A DNA stretch of 64,000 bases from Alphaproteobacteria bacterium. GTDB taxonomy: Bacteria > Pseudomonadota > Alphaproteobacteria > SHVV01. Where the stretch lies: positions 1 through 64,000 of the forward strand of contig VGEO01000002.1 of NCBI GenBank assembly GCA_016869275.1. Direction: 5' to 3'. A model generated the notes under the pieces. That model ran no database searches. It worked only from the letters and a program-made list of their open reading frames with translations, and was not told the DNA's origin. Position 1 is the first letter of the stretch. Each line of letters begins with the position of its first letter. The translations under genes were made by a program, and so were the position numbers. Positions 1 to 8,907 of this stretch are shown in pieces.

Positions 1-143
1 ACCGCCGCGGTCGGCGCGGGTGCAGCCGGGGCTTTGCGGCGCGGGCGCGGCCTGGCGCGGTCGAGCCGCTCGACCCCCTGCATCGCCGCGGCGAACAGCG
101 CGGCTTCGTCCGTACCCAACGACCGGCCGCGTTTGGTCGCCAT
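1..143 (-). CDS. N-terminal fragment of Smr/MutS2-like small protein (runs off window edge)
   Basis: Reverse translation from the ATG at 143: MATKRGRSLGTDEAALFAAAMQGVERLDRARPRPRRKAP..., which resembles Smr-family N-termini (xEEDxALFxxxMxGVxxL). Follows lutC by 7 nt. Confidence 0.45.
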   Translation of the reverse strand, partial: MATKRGRSLGTDEAALFAAAMQGVERLDRARPRPRRKAPAAPAPTAA

Positions 144-150
144 CGCCGCC

Positions 151-840
151 TCAACCCGCGTCGTCGACCAGGATCACGTGCAGGCGCCGCGGCCCGTGCG
201 CGCCCAAGGTCGGGACCAATTCGATGTCGCTGGTGCGCGAGGGACCGGTAATGAAAGTCGTGGTGCGCGGCAGCCCGCCCGCGGCGCGCAAGCGATCCCA
301 CGCATCCTCGTAGGTGCCGACCACATCCTTCACCGCGACCACGACCACGTGGTTATCGGGAAGGAAGTTGAGCGTGTTGGGGCGGTCGGCGAACGAAGCC
401 ATCATCAACGTCCCGGTCTCGGCGATCGCGGCGAAGGTTCCGGTCACCGCGACTTGGTCCGATTCGCGAGCCGCGCCTTGGCGAAGATCGAGGAGCGGCT
501 GCGCCGCCCACGGCAGCGCGGCGAGGCGCGGATCGGGCGCGATCGCGAGCCGGGGCGGCAGGTTATGGCGCGCGAGATACCCGGCGACCGCCTTCGGTAC
601 CTCGCCGGCGTCCGCGACCCGCTCGACCGTGCCCGAGACGCCCTCGATCATCGTGACGAAAAGCGCGACGTTCGTCGCCTTGCCGCCGGCGGTGCGGTCC
701 GGGATCAAGTTGCGCGCGTGACCTTCGAGCCGCGCGGCCGGATCGTCGCCGCTCGGATCAGCCGAGTCGTTTGCGCGGCGCCGGCAAGCCAGCGATTTCC
801 GCACCTCCGCTAGGATCGCGTCGCGGGCATCGGCACTCAT
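151..840 (-). CDS. lutC: LUD-domain lactate utilization protein C
   Basis: 229 aa, LUD-type sequence (TGTFAAIAETGTLM, GPSRTSDIE); start overlaps the lutB stop. Confidence 0.9.
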   Translation of the reverse strand: MSADARDAILAEVRKSLACRRRANDSADPSGDDPAARLEGHARNLIPDRTAGGKATNVALFVTMIEGVSGTVERVADAGEVPKAVAGYLARHNLPPRLAIAPDPRLAALPWAAQPLLDLRQGAARESDQVAVTGTFAAIAETGTLMMASFADRPNTLNFLPDNHVVVVAVKDVVGTYEDAWDRLRAAGGLPRTTTFITGPSRTSDIELVPTLGAHGPRRLHVILVDDAG

Positions 841-2288
841 GCGGCCCCCGGACGCTGGCGCTCGCGCGCGAGGCTACATTGGCGCTCGCGCCAGAGGCTG
901 TGGAAGGTGCGGCCTTCGGGCGCGGGGAGATCGCGCCCGCCGGTCCAGCCGCCAGCGAGCGGCAGGCGGCGGAACGCGCCGCGTCGCGCGCCGTGGTTGC
1001 CCAAGAGCCGCGCCGCCGCTTCGGACGCCAGCCGATAAAGCCGGGGCCGCTTGGCGGCGAACGCCCAGGCGGCCAGCGCCCAGCGTTCGGGCGCCGGGCC
1101 GAGCTTGGCGGCGAAGCTCTGCTCGCGGTAGGCGCGCATCATTTTGGGGAGCGGGATGCGCATCGGGCACACTTCCTCGCAGCGCCCGCAGAAACTCGAC
1201 GCGTTGGGGAGGTGGTACGAGTCGGCCAAGCCGACCAGGCTCGGCGTCAAGACCGCGCCCATCGGCCCGACATAGGTCGAGCCGTAGGCGTGGCCGCCGA
1301 TCGCGGCGTAGACCGGGCAGTTGTTCATGCAGGCGCCGCAGCGGATGCAGCGGAGCATGTCCTGAAACTCGGTGCCGAGCAGCCGCGAGCGGCCGTTGTC
1401 CAGGAGGATCACGTGATAGGCGGCCGGCCCGTCGAGGTCGTCGGCGCGGCGCGGCCCGGTCGAGAAGGTGGTGTAGGTCGAGAACTCCTGCCCGGTCGCC
1501 GAGCGCGCCAGCACGCGCAGGACCGTCGTCACGTCTTCGAGCGTCGGTACGAGTTTTTCCAGGCTGGCGACGACGATGTGCATCTTGGGCAGGCTTTGAG
1601 TGAGGTCGCCGTTGCCTTCGTTGGTGACGATCACCGAGCTGCCGGTCTCGGCGATCAGGAAATTGGCGCCGGTGATGCCGACGTCGGCAGCGATGTAGCG
1701 GGGCCGCAAGATCTTCCGCGCGTCGTCGACCAGGTCTTTGGGCTCGCTCCGCTTCGGCAAGCCGTAGCGCTGGTGCTTTGCGAAGAAGAGATCGGCGATC
1801 TCTTCCTTGGTCTTGTGCACCGCCGGCGCGATGATGTGCGAGGGCGCTTCGCCGGCGATCTGGATGATGTATTCGCCCAAGTCGGTCTCGACCGGCTCGA
1901 TGCCGTTGGCGTCGAGGAATTCGTTCAAGCCGATCTCCTCGGCGATCATCGACTTTCCCTTGGTCACGGTCTTGGCGTCGGCCCTTCGGCAGAGATCGAG
2001 GATCGCGGCGCGCGCCTCGGCGGGCGTCCGGCACCAGTGGAGCGTGCCGCCGGTGGCGCGGAGCTTGGTCTCGTAGGCTTCGAGATAGAAGTCGAGGTTG
2101 GCGAGGGTATGGTTCTTGATGTCGCGTGCCTGATCGCAGAGGCGCTCGAACTCGGGCAAGCCGGCCCGCGCCGCCAAACGCCGCGGCCCCATTGTCGAGA
2201 TGAGACGGCCCATCGCGATTTTGAGGTTGGGCTTCCTCAGCGCGTCCCGCACGTTGGCCTTGAAGCGGGGCGAGGTCAGCTCCATCAC
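837..2288 (-). CDS. lutB: Lactate utilization iron-sulfur protein B
   Basis: 483 aa with LUD domain plus CIRCGACMNNCP and CGRCEEVCPM ferredoxin motifs. Confidence 0.93.
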   Translation of the reverse strand: MMELTSPRFKANVRDALRKPNLKIAMGRLISTMGPRRLAARAGLPEFERLCDQARDIKNHTLANLDFYLEAYETKLRATGGTLHWCRTPAEARAAILDLCRRADAKTVTKGKSMIAEEIGLNEFLDANGIEPVETDLGEYIIQIAGEAPSHIIAPAVHKTKEEIADLFFAKHQRYGLPKRSEPKDLVDDARKILRPRYIAADVGITGANFLIAETGSSVIVTNEGNGDLTQSLPKMHIVVASLEKLVPTLEDVTTVLRVLARSATGQEFSTYTTFSTGPRRADDLDGPAAYHVILLDNGRSRLLGTEFQDMLRCIRCGACMNNCPVYAAIGGHAYGSTYVGPMGAVLTPSLVGLADSYHLPNASSFCGRCEEVCPMRIPLPKMMRAYREQSFAAKLGPAPERWALAAWAFAAKRPRLYRLASEAAARLLGNHGARRGAFRRLPLAGGWTGGRDLPAPEGRTFHSLWRERQCSLARERQRPGAA

Positions 2289-3073
2289 TCGTGCCCTTCA
2301 CCAGGAGCGTCGCGCGCTTCGCCGATCGCCGGCCCGTGGGCATCGTCGGCCAGGATCTCGGCGACGTGGCGGACCGTGACCGTACTGCCGTCGCGCTTCA
2401 ACTTCCCGGCGATGTTCAAGAGACAGCCCAGGTCGCCGCCGGCCACCGTGGCCGCGCCGGTCGCAGCGAGCGACTGCGTCTTGCGCCCCGCCATTTCGTT
2501 CGAGATGTCGCCGTATTTGACGCTGAAGGCGCCGCCGAAGCCGCAGCAGACTTCCGGGTTGGCAGCTTCGGCGAGGGTCGCACCATCGACCGAGGCCAAG
2601 AGCAACCGCGGCTGGCGCGAAACGCCCATCTCGCGCAGGCTCGAACACGAATCGTGGTAGGCGATAGTGCCGCGGTAAGAGGCGGCGACGCGGGTGGCGC
2701 CGCGGATATCGACCAGGAATGACGTGAGTTCGTGGGTGCGCCGCGCGAGGTCCTCGGCCTTGGCGCGGTAGGGATCGTCGGCACCGAACAGGGTCGGGTA
2801 GTGGCGCTTGATCATGCCGGCGCAACTCCCCGAGGGCGCGACGACATAGGCGTAGGGCGCGAAGGCGTCGATCACCTGGCGCGCGATCGCGACCGCGTCG
2901 GCGCGATCGCCGGAATTGTAGCCGGGTTGGCCGCAGCAGGTTTGCGCGTCGGGCACCACCACCGCGCAGCCGGCCGCTTCGAGCAGCTTGATCGCGGCGA
3001 AGCCGACCCGCGGTCGAAACAGATCGACCAGACAGGTGACGAACAGGGCGACAGTCGGTCGATCGGTGGTCAA
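2285..3073 (-). CDS. lutA: (Fe-S)-binding lactate utilization protein A (CCG-domain)
   Basis: 262 aa; CCG motifs (AQTCCGQPGYNSG, PEVCCGFGGAF). Confidence 0.93.
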   Translation of the reverse strand: MTTDRPTVALFVTCLVDLFRPRVGFAAIKLLEAAGCAVVVPDAQTCCGQPGYNSGDRADAVAIARQVIDAFAPYAYVVAPSGSCAGMIKRHYPTLFGADDPYRAKAEDLARRTHELTSFLVDIRGATRVAASYRGTIAYHDSCSSLREMGVSRQPRLLLASVDGATLAEAANPEVCCGFGGAFSVKYGDISNEMAGRKTQSLAATGAATVAGGDLGCLLNIAGKLKRDGSTVTVRHVAEILADDAHGPAIGEARDAPGEGHE

Positions 3074-3140
3074 GGGGGCGCCTCGCGGTTGGCCCGCATG
3101 AAACCCCAGGGTTCACGGGTGCGCAACAGCGCTGCGGGCG

Positions 3141-4370
3141 TTAGGACGGGTCCTTCGGCCACGGATCGCCGCGTTCTACCACGGCGCGCGGCAGCAGGAG
3201 ATAGTAGCGCCCCTGGCTCTTCATGCGCCCGGCCAGGTCTTCGGCGCGCGCGCCGGCACCGAAGAAGACGTCACCCCGCACCGGGCCCTTGATGGCGCCG
3301 CCGGTATCCTGGGCGATCACGAGCCGCCGGTAGGCCGGGCCGGTCGTCCCGGGCCGGTCGCCGGGGAGCGTGGTATCGAGCCAGATCGGGACGCCGAGCG
3401 GGATATAGACGGTATCGACCGCAAGCGAATGCTCGGCCGTCAGCACCGCGCCCTGCGAGCCTTCGGCGCCGGGGCCCGGGAGCGGGCGGAAAAAGACGTA
3501 GGACGGGTTCTTGTTCATGAGCGCCGCCGCCTCGCCCGGGTTGGCGCGGAGCCAGGCCGCAATCGTCTGCAGCGACACTTCCTCGCGGCTCAGTACGCCG
3601 CGTGCGATCAGCTCGCGCCCGATCGCGACATACGGGTGGCCGTTCTGCGCGGCAAAGCCGACACGGCGTACCGATCCATCGTCGAGCACGACTCGCCCCG
3701 ACCCCTGGACGTGTAGGAAAAACGCCGCGATCGGGTCTTCGACCCACAGGAGTTCGAGGTTCTTTCCCTGAAGCGCTCCGGCCTCGATCTCGGCCCGCGA
3801 CGCGTAGGGCCGGAGCACGCCGTTCACGACCTTGCCGGCGGTGCGCTGGCCTTTGAGCGATTCGCGGAACTGACCCAAGTCGACGGTGACGAGATCGTCG
3901 GGGCGCTTGTAGAGCGGTACCGCGAACTTGGCGTTCGGACGTTCGGCACCGCGCAATTCGGGCTCGTAGTAGCCGGTAAAGAGGCCGTCGCGGTCGCGGT
4001 TGTTGGCCGCCGTCACCGGAACGAAGGCCTCGGCAAAGAATCGGCGGACGGCGACGGCATCGGCGGCGCCAAGCGCGCGTGCACCGTCGCAAACAGGTTT
4101 CCAATCGGCGACGGTGCCGGCGATCCCGCCGGCGCCAAGACTTCGGTCGAGGCGCCCGCGCTCGAAGCGGGCGCAGGATGCGACGAAGGCCGTGAGCGCG
4201 CCGCGCGGATCGTTGGCATCCCAGTCTTTGAGGGCAGTGAACGTCGTCGACTTGAGGACCAAGCGGTCCGCCAACGGGGGTTTGAGAAAAAAATACCAGC
4301 CGGCGACAGCGGCGACGGCGGCCACGACCGCGACCGCCGTAGCGCCGAGCGCCCAGTAGCGGCGCATCAA
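3141..4370 (-). CDS. mltA: Membrane-bound lytic murein transglycosylase A
   Basis: 409 aa; MltA/3D-domain motifs (GLFTGYYEPEL, QGSGRVVLDDG, AQDTGGAIKGPVRGDVFFG). Confidence 0.93.
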   Translation of the reverse strand: MMRRYWALGATAVAVVAAVAAVAGWYFFLKPPLADRLVLKSTTFTALKDWDANDPRGALTAFVASCARFERGRLDRSLGAGGIAGTVADWKPVCDGARALGAADAVAVRRFFAEAFVPVTAANNRDRDGLFTGYYEPELRGAERPNAKFAVPLYKRPDDLVTVDLGQFRESLKGQRTAGKVVNGVLRPYASRAEIEAGALQGKNLELLWVEDPIAAFFLHVQGSGRVVLDDGSVRRVGFAAQNGHPYVAIGRELIARGVLSREEVSLQTIAAWLRANPGEAAALMNKNPSYVFFRPLPGPGAEGSQGAVLTAEHSLAVDTVYIPLGVPIWLDTTLPGDRPGTTGPAYRRLVIAQDTGGAIKGPVRGDVFFGAGARAEDLAGRMKSQGRYYLLLPRAVVERGDPWPKDPS

Positions 4371-5053
4371 TTCGGGCTACGGGTCGCGATCAGCGTCCAG
4401 TTGGGATCGGAACTCGCCGTGCTGCGCGCGAACGTCCACAGATCGGTGACGGTTTCCGGCGACCGCGAGTCGCCGCTCAGGATGGCGCCGTCCTTGTCGC
4501 GGACGATCGTCACCATCTCGCTCACGAACTTGACCGTGACCTCGGCAATTTTGCCGCTCATGCCGGCCTCGACGATCTCGGACGCCTTGATCGCGAGCAG
4601 CGTGGTTTCGGCGGTTTCGCCCTTGGCGTCATGGGCTTTGATGGCGTCGCTGAAGTTGCGGAACACTTCGTCGTTGACCATCGGGCGGAGCGTATCGAGG
4701 TCGCGGTTGGCGAACGAGGTCACGATCATCTCGAACGCGATTTTAGCGCCCGACAAAAACGACGCAGGATCGAACGATGAATCGGCGACCTGGATTTGCG
4801 TGAGTCCGGCGGCGAGCGCCGTATCGCCGTCGGCGAATTCGGTCCCGGCGGCATCGCGGTCGCGCTGCGGCAGGCGGACGACGTTTTCGGTCTTTTCGGT
4901 TTTCTTGTCGGCGACCTCGCGGCGGCGCGAAAAAATGCCGCCCGGCGGTTTTTCGTTTCCGGTGCGGCGGCCCAAGACGCTCCGCAGGCGCAGGAAAATG
5001 AACCCCGCCAGCATCGCGAGGATGACGATTTCGAGAAACTGGCCGTCGCCCAT
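4367..5053 (-). CDS. Tim44-like / TimA family putative adaptor protein
   Basis: 228 aa; N-terminal TM (MGDGQFLEIVILAMLAGFIFLRLRSVLGRRTG) and Tim44-like domain; stop overlaps the mltA start. Confidence 0.88.
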   Translation of the reverse strand: MGDGQFLEIVILAMLAGFIFLRLRSVLGRRTGNEKPPGGIFSRRREVADKKTEKTENVVRLPQRDRDAAGTEFADGDTALAAGLTQIQVADSSFDPASFLSGAKIAFEMIVTSFANRDLDTLRPMVNDEVFRNFSDAIKAHDAKGETAETTLLAIKASEIVEAGMSGKIAEVTVKFVSEMVTIVRDKDGAILSGDSRSPETVTDLWTFARSTASSDPNWTLIATRSPN

Positions 5054-5062
5054 GGTCGATTT

Positions 5063-5118
5063 GCCCGGCGCGCCAAGCGCGCACCCTTAAGCCCGGCGCG
5101 CCAAGCGCGCACCCTTAA
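5063..5118. repeat. Exact 28-bp tandem direct repeat x2
   Basis: GCCCGGCGCGCCAAGCGCGCACCCTTAA at 5063-5090 and again at 5091-5118. Confidence 0.97.
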
Positions 5119-5249
5119 GAAGATAGCGACTAGGCCCCGCACGGTCCAGCGACCGCGCGGCGTTTTCGCGATCCACTACCGGGCGCGCCGACATTGTTCG
5201 CCAAAGCTATTCATGGTAGCGACAGGCGATTCAACGGGGATTCGAACGC

Positions 5250-5750
5250 ATGTCAGATACCGGCGGCGGCACCGCTCCTTCACCACCGGCCGGCGATGGC
5301 CCGCCCGCGCTCGGCGTTCGTGCGCAATACGTCAAGGATTTTTCGTTCGAGAACCCGAACGCGCCGATGAGCTTGGTGCAGTCGGAGGGGCAGCCCCGGA
5401 TCGAAGTCGCGGTCAACGTCGAGGCGCGCGCGCTGAGCGGACCGTTGTTCGAAGTGTCGCTGCGGATCCACGGCGAGGCCAAGCACGCGGACAAAGTCGC
5501 GTTCGTGGTCGAACTCGTCTACGGCGGCGTATTCGATCTCGCGCGGATTCCCGAGGCCCAGCGCCACCCGGTGTGCCTGATCGAGGCGCCGCGGCTCCTG
5601 TTCCCGTTCGCGCGCCGGATCGTCGCCGAGGCAACGCGGGACGGCGGCTTCCCGCCGATGTATTTGGATCCGATCGATTTCATGGCGCTCTACCGCGACC
5701 ACTTGGCCAAGCAAGGGGCAAGCGCCGCGGCGCCGGCGCAGCAGGCCTGA
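5250..5750 (+). CDS. secB: Protein-export chaperone SecB
   Basis: 166 aa; QYVKDFSFENPNAP, VNVEARAL, PMYLDPIDFMALY. Confidence 0.96.
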   Translation: MSDTGGGTAPSPPAGDGPPALGVRAQYVKDFSFENPNAPMSLVQSEGQPRIEVAVNVEARALSGPLFEVSLRIHGEAKHADKVAFVVELVYGGVFDLARIPEAQRHPVCLIEAPRLLFPFARRIVAEATRDGGFPPMYLDPIDFMALYRDHLAKQGASAAAPAQQA

Positions 5751-5783
5751 GCAGGGCTGAAGGCCTGGCCGGTGCCGGCCAGA

Positions 5784-6461
5784 CTAAGCCCGCCAGATCG
5801 GGTTTTCGATCTTGGCGATGAACGCGGCGTGGGCCGCGAGTTCGGCGACGCTCGGCGCGAACGTCCGCGGCGGGCGCGCAAGGGTCGCAGCGGCCGTAAC
5901 GGTCGCGTCGGCAGCCCCCGGCTGCCAGCCCAAGTCGAGCGCGGCTTGCCGGCCGCCGATCAGTTCGAGATAGACCAGCGACAGCAGCTCGGCGTCGAGC
6001 AGCGCGCCATGTTTGGTTCGTGCCGAATTGTCGATCGCAAAGCGCTTGCACAGCGCGTCGAGGCTGGCCGGCGCGCCCGGGAACTTGCGGCGCGCCAGTT
6101 CGACCGTGTCGACGACCTTGGCGACCTTGAGCGCCGGCCGGCCAGCGTTCTTGAGCTCCTCGTTGAGGAAGCCCAAGTCGAACTCGGCGTTGTGGATGAC
6201 GAGCGCGACCTCGGCGCCGACGAAATCGAGGAACTTGTCGGCGATCTCGATAAACCGCGGCTTGTCGGCCAGGAACTCGGCGGTCAGGCCGTGGACGTTG
6301 ACAGCGCCGTACGACATCTCGCGCTCGGGATTGAGATACTCGTGAAAGGTACGGCCGGTCGGCATGTGGTCGCGAAGCTCGATACAGCCGATCTCGATGA
6401 TGCGGTGACCGTCGGCGACGGAGAGGCCGGTGGTTTCAGTGTCGAGAACGACCTCGCGCAT
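5784..6461 (-). CDS. dnaQ: DNA polymerase III epsilon subunit
   Basis: 225 aa; VLDTETTGL, IEIGCIEL, HNAEFDLGFLN exonuclease motifs. Confidence 0.95.
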   Translation of the reverse strand: MREVVLDTETTGLSVADGHRIIEIGCIELRDHMPTGRTFHEYLNPEREMSYGAVNVHGLTAEFLADKPRFIEIADKFLDFVGAEVALVIHNAEFDLGFLNEELKNAGRPALKVAKVVDTVELARRKFPGAPASLDALCKRFAIDNSARTKHGALLDAELLSLVYLELIGGRQAALDLGWQPGAADATVTAAATLARPPRTFAPSVAELAAHAAFIAKIENPIWRA

Positions 6462-7068
6462 GCTTCCTCTTTGGGGCGCCCGGACCGCGCAGCATTGTGA
6501 CGATGCGGCGAATCCGGCGCAAGGAAAGGTGCTTGCCGGCGCCGGTCGGGACCACGAAATCGGCGAGGCGGCGCTTGATCGCGTCGGGCACCTGCCGGCG
6601 GAGAATGCCGGCGAGCTTGTCCTCCGTCATGCCCGGACGTCTCAACACCCGCGCACGCTGGACGAAGGCCGGCGCACTCACGACCAGCGTCGCATCGAAG
6701 CGGCGCCGGTTTCCGGTTTCGAACAACAACGGGATATCGAGCACGACGAGCGGCGCCCGCGCCCGCCGCGCCGCGGCGAGAAAGCGGCGCTCTTCGCGCC
6801 GGACCAGCGGATGAACGATGCGCTCGAGCGCCTTGACCCGGGCGACGTCGCCGAAGATGCGCGCACCGAGTGCGGCGCGATCGATCGCGCCGTCCTTTTC
6901 GACGCCCGGAAACGCCGCCGCGACCGGCACGACCGCGGCGCCGCCGCGGGCGAGCAGTCGGTGAACGATGGCATCGGCGTCGAAGACGGGAACCCGCAAC
7001 GCGCGAAAGGCCTGGGTCGCGGTCGTTTTGCCCATCCCGATCGAGCCGGTGAGGCCGAGGACGATCAC
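6436..7068 (-). CDS. coaE: Dephospho-CoA kinase
   Basis: 210 aa; P-loop GLTGSIGMGKTT, VFDADAIVH, DIPLLFE. Confidence 0.95.
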   Translation of the reverse strand: MIVLGLTGSIGMGKTTATQAFRALRVPVFDADAIVHRLLARGGAAVVPVAAAFPGVEKDGAIDRAALGARIFGDVARVKALERIVHPLVRREERRFLAAARRARAPLVVLDIPLLFETGNRRRFDATLVVSAPAFVQRARVLRRPGMTEDKLAGILRRQVPDAIKRRLADFVVPTGAGKHLSLRRIRRIVTMLRGPGAPKRKHARGRSRH

Positions 7069-7919
7069 CCGCGCGACCGCTCGATATCGGCGATGACGCG
7101 CTCACGGAGCGCATCGGTGATCGCCGGCTCGACCCCGAACCAGGCCTTGAACCCGGCCCGGGCCTGGTGAAGGAGCATACCGAGACCATCGACTGCGGTG
7201 CAGCCGCGCGCGCGCGCGCCTTTCAAGAGCGGGGTAACGAGCGGGTCGTACACCAAATCCACGACGATCGTTTCGGGAACGATCCGATCGAGCGGAAAAT
7301 CGAGACCCGGACCGCCGGTGAGGCCGGCGCTCGACGCGTTGACCAGCAAGCGGACTTGGCTGAGCGCGCCGGCCCGTTCGGCCCACGCGATGGCCCGCGC
7401 CGGGCGTCCGAAGTCGCGGACGAGACCGGCGGCGCGGGAATCGGTTAGGTTCGAGACCAGCACTTCGGGCACCCCGGCATCAATCAGCGCGGCAACGACG
7501 GCGCGCGCGGCGCCGCCTGCCCCAATTACGAGGGCGGCGCTCGTGGCCGGCTGCCAATTCGGCGCACCGTTGGTGAGGCTGGCGAGGAACCCGGGTGCGT
7601 CGGTGTTGGTGACCCGGATGCGATCGTCCTCGACGATCGCGGTATTGGCCGCACCGATTCGCCGGGCGATCGGGTCGACGACGTCCGCATGGCGAAGCGC
7701 GGCTTCCTTGTGCGGCGCGGTGATATTGGCGCCGGCGAAGCCGAGTTTGGGGAGGGCGCGAAACGCCGCGGTGAAGTGTTCGGGCCGCACGGCGAGCGGG
7801 ACATAAGCGCCGTCGATCGCGTGGGTCTCGAGCCAATAGCCGTGAATGAGCGGCGAGCGCGAATGCGCGACCGGCCAGCCGAGAACGGCGGCGACCTTGG
7901 CGCGACCGGAGACAATCAT
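7065..7919 (-). CDS. aroE: Shikimate dehydrogenase
   Basis: 284 aa; GWPVAHSRSPLIHG, GANITAPHKEA, IGAGGAARAV. Confidence 0.95.
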   Translation of the reverse strand: MIVSGRAKVAAVLGWPVAHSRSPLIHGYWLETHAIDGAYVPLAVRPEHFTAAFRALPKLGFAGANITAPHKEAALRHADVVDPIARRIGAANTAIVEDDRIRVTNTDAPGFLASLTNGAPNWQPATSAALVIGAGGAARAVVAALIDAGVPEVLVSNLTDSRAAGLVRDFGRPARAIAWAERAGALSQVRLLVNASSAGLTGGPGLDFPLDRIVPETIVVDLVYDPLVTPLLKGARARGCTAVDGLGMLLHQARAGFKAWFGVEPAITDALRERVIADIERSRG

Positions 7920-7938
7920 GGCACCGCTCTGCGCCCGA

Positions 7939-8541
7939 TCATGGCACCGTCACGCCGTGACGGGCGAGCGTGGCGAGCAGCGGAATCATCGGCAGGCCGA
8001 GGATGCCGAAAAAGTCGCCGCGAATCTCAGCGAAGAGTCGAATCCCAAGACCCTCGATCTGGTAGGCCCCAACCGAATCGAAGATACCGGGGCCGGCGGC
8101 ATCGAGGTAGCGCTCGATCGCGGTTGCGTCGAGTGATTTCATGGCGAGCGTCGCGGTATCGACATGTTGCCAAACCGCCGCCGACCCTCGCGTCACACAG
8201 ATACCGGTCACTAACCGATGCGATCGTCCGCTCAGGGCCTCGAGCTGCGCCCGAGCCTCGACGCGTGATCCCGGCTTACCGAGCCATCGTCCAGCGCAAT
8301 CGAGAATCTGATCCGCACCGATGATCAAGGCGTTCGCGTTTTGGTGTCCGATGTCGAGCGCTTTGGCGCGGGAGAGCTCGCCGACCGCGGTCTCGGTCGA
8401 TCCGTTGGCGCCTCTGACGGCGTCGCGAATCGCACCTTCGTCGACCGTGGGCCTGGCAACGCTGAAATCGATTCCCGCTGCAGCGAGGAGGCGCCGGCGG
8501 GTCGCACTGCCCGAGGCTAGTATGATCGCCGGTTCCGTCAT
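7939..8541 (-). CDS. maf: Maf-family nucleotide pyrophosphatase
   Basis: MTEPAIILASGSATRRRLL..., ADQILDCAGRWLGKP; the ATG at 8541 is more likely than the ORF-track start at 8580. Confidence 0.93.
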   Translation of the reverse strand: MTEPAIILASGSATRRRLLAAAGIDFSVARPTVDEGAIRDAVRGANGSTETAVGELSRAKALDIGHQNANALIIGADQILDCAGRWLGKPGSRVEARAQLEALSGRSHRLVTGICVTRGSAAVWQHVDTATLAMKSLDATAIERYLDAAGPGIFDSVGAYQIEGLGIRLFAEIRGDFFGILGLPMIPLLATLARHGVTVP

Positions 8542-8907
8542 GAGTCGTGTCGCGCCGAAAGAAAAACCACCGTGCGCCACCCTTGTGCGTGAATCGCCCG
8601 GCTCATCGACGTTCGCGCCGCCTCGACCCGCGCCAAGGATTTTCGTCCCGCGCTCTTATACCCCGATCCATACCGTGAATAACGGTGAAAACGTGGCAAT
8701 TCAGTATACGGCTACGACGCTAAACAGCGCCAAACCGGGGCAAATCGAATTGCATTCAAAGCCGCCGAGGCAGGCGTTTCTTCGGCCGATTCCTGGGGGA
8801 CGCTTTATAATCCCCGCTCTCCGAACGACTACAACCACTACTACTTTCTCTAAATTAAGACTCTTAAGGAAGATGGACCCAGTGAGCGTGGGTAACTCGG
8901 TGTCGGT
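8542..8907. other. Divergent maf/hemE intergenic region, candidate chromosomal origin (oriC) region
   Basis: 366-bp non-coding gap immediately upstream of hemE (oriC lies upstream of hemE in Caulobacter and relatives). Contains one DnaA-box-like site (CGTGAATAA, 8674-8682; reverse complement TTATTCACG) and an AT-rich stretch at about 8838-8870. Flanking gene strand switches here. Confidence 0.35.

Noticed and set aside
168-180. Scattered CACGTG cores (e.g. near 173, 1411, 13629, 57525) as extra parS sites
   Set aside because: They match only the 6-bp core and lack the TGTTT/AAACA flanks.
771-2660. 629-aa plus-strand ORF opposite lutB/lutA
   Set aside because: Antisense shadow ORF typical of GC-rich DNA; the minus strand encodes clear Fe-S proteins; no recognisable domain.
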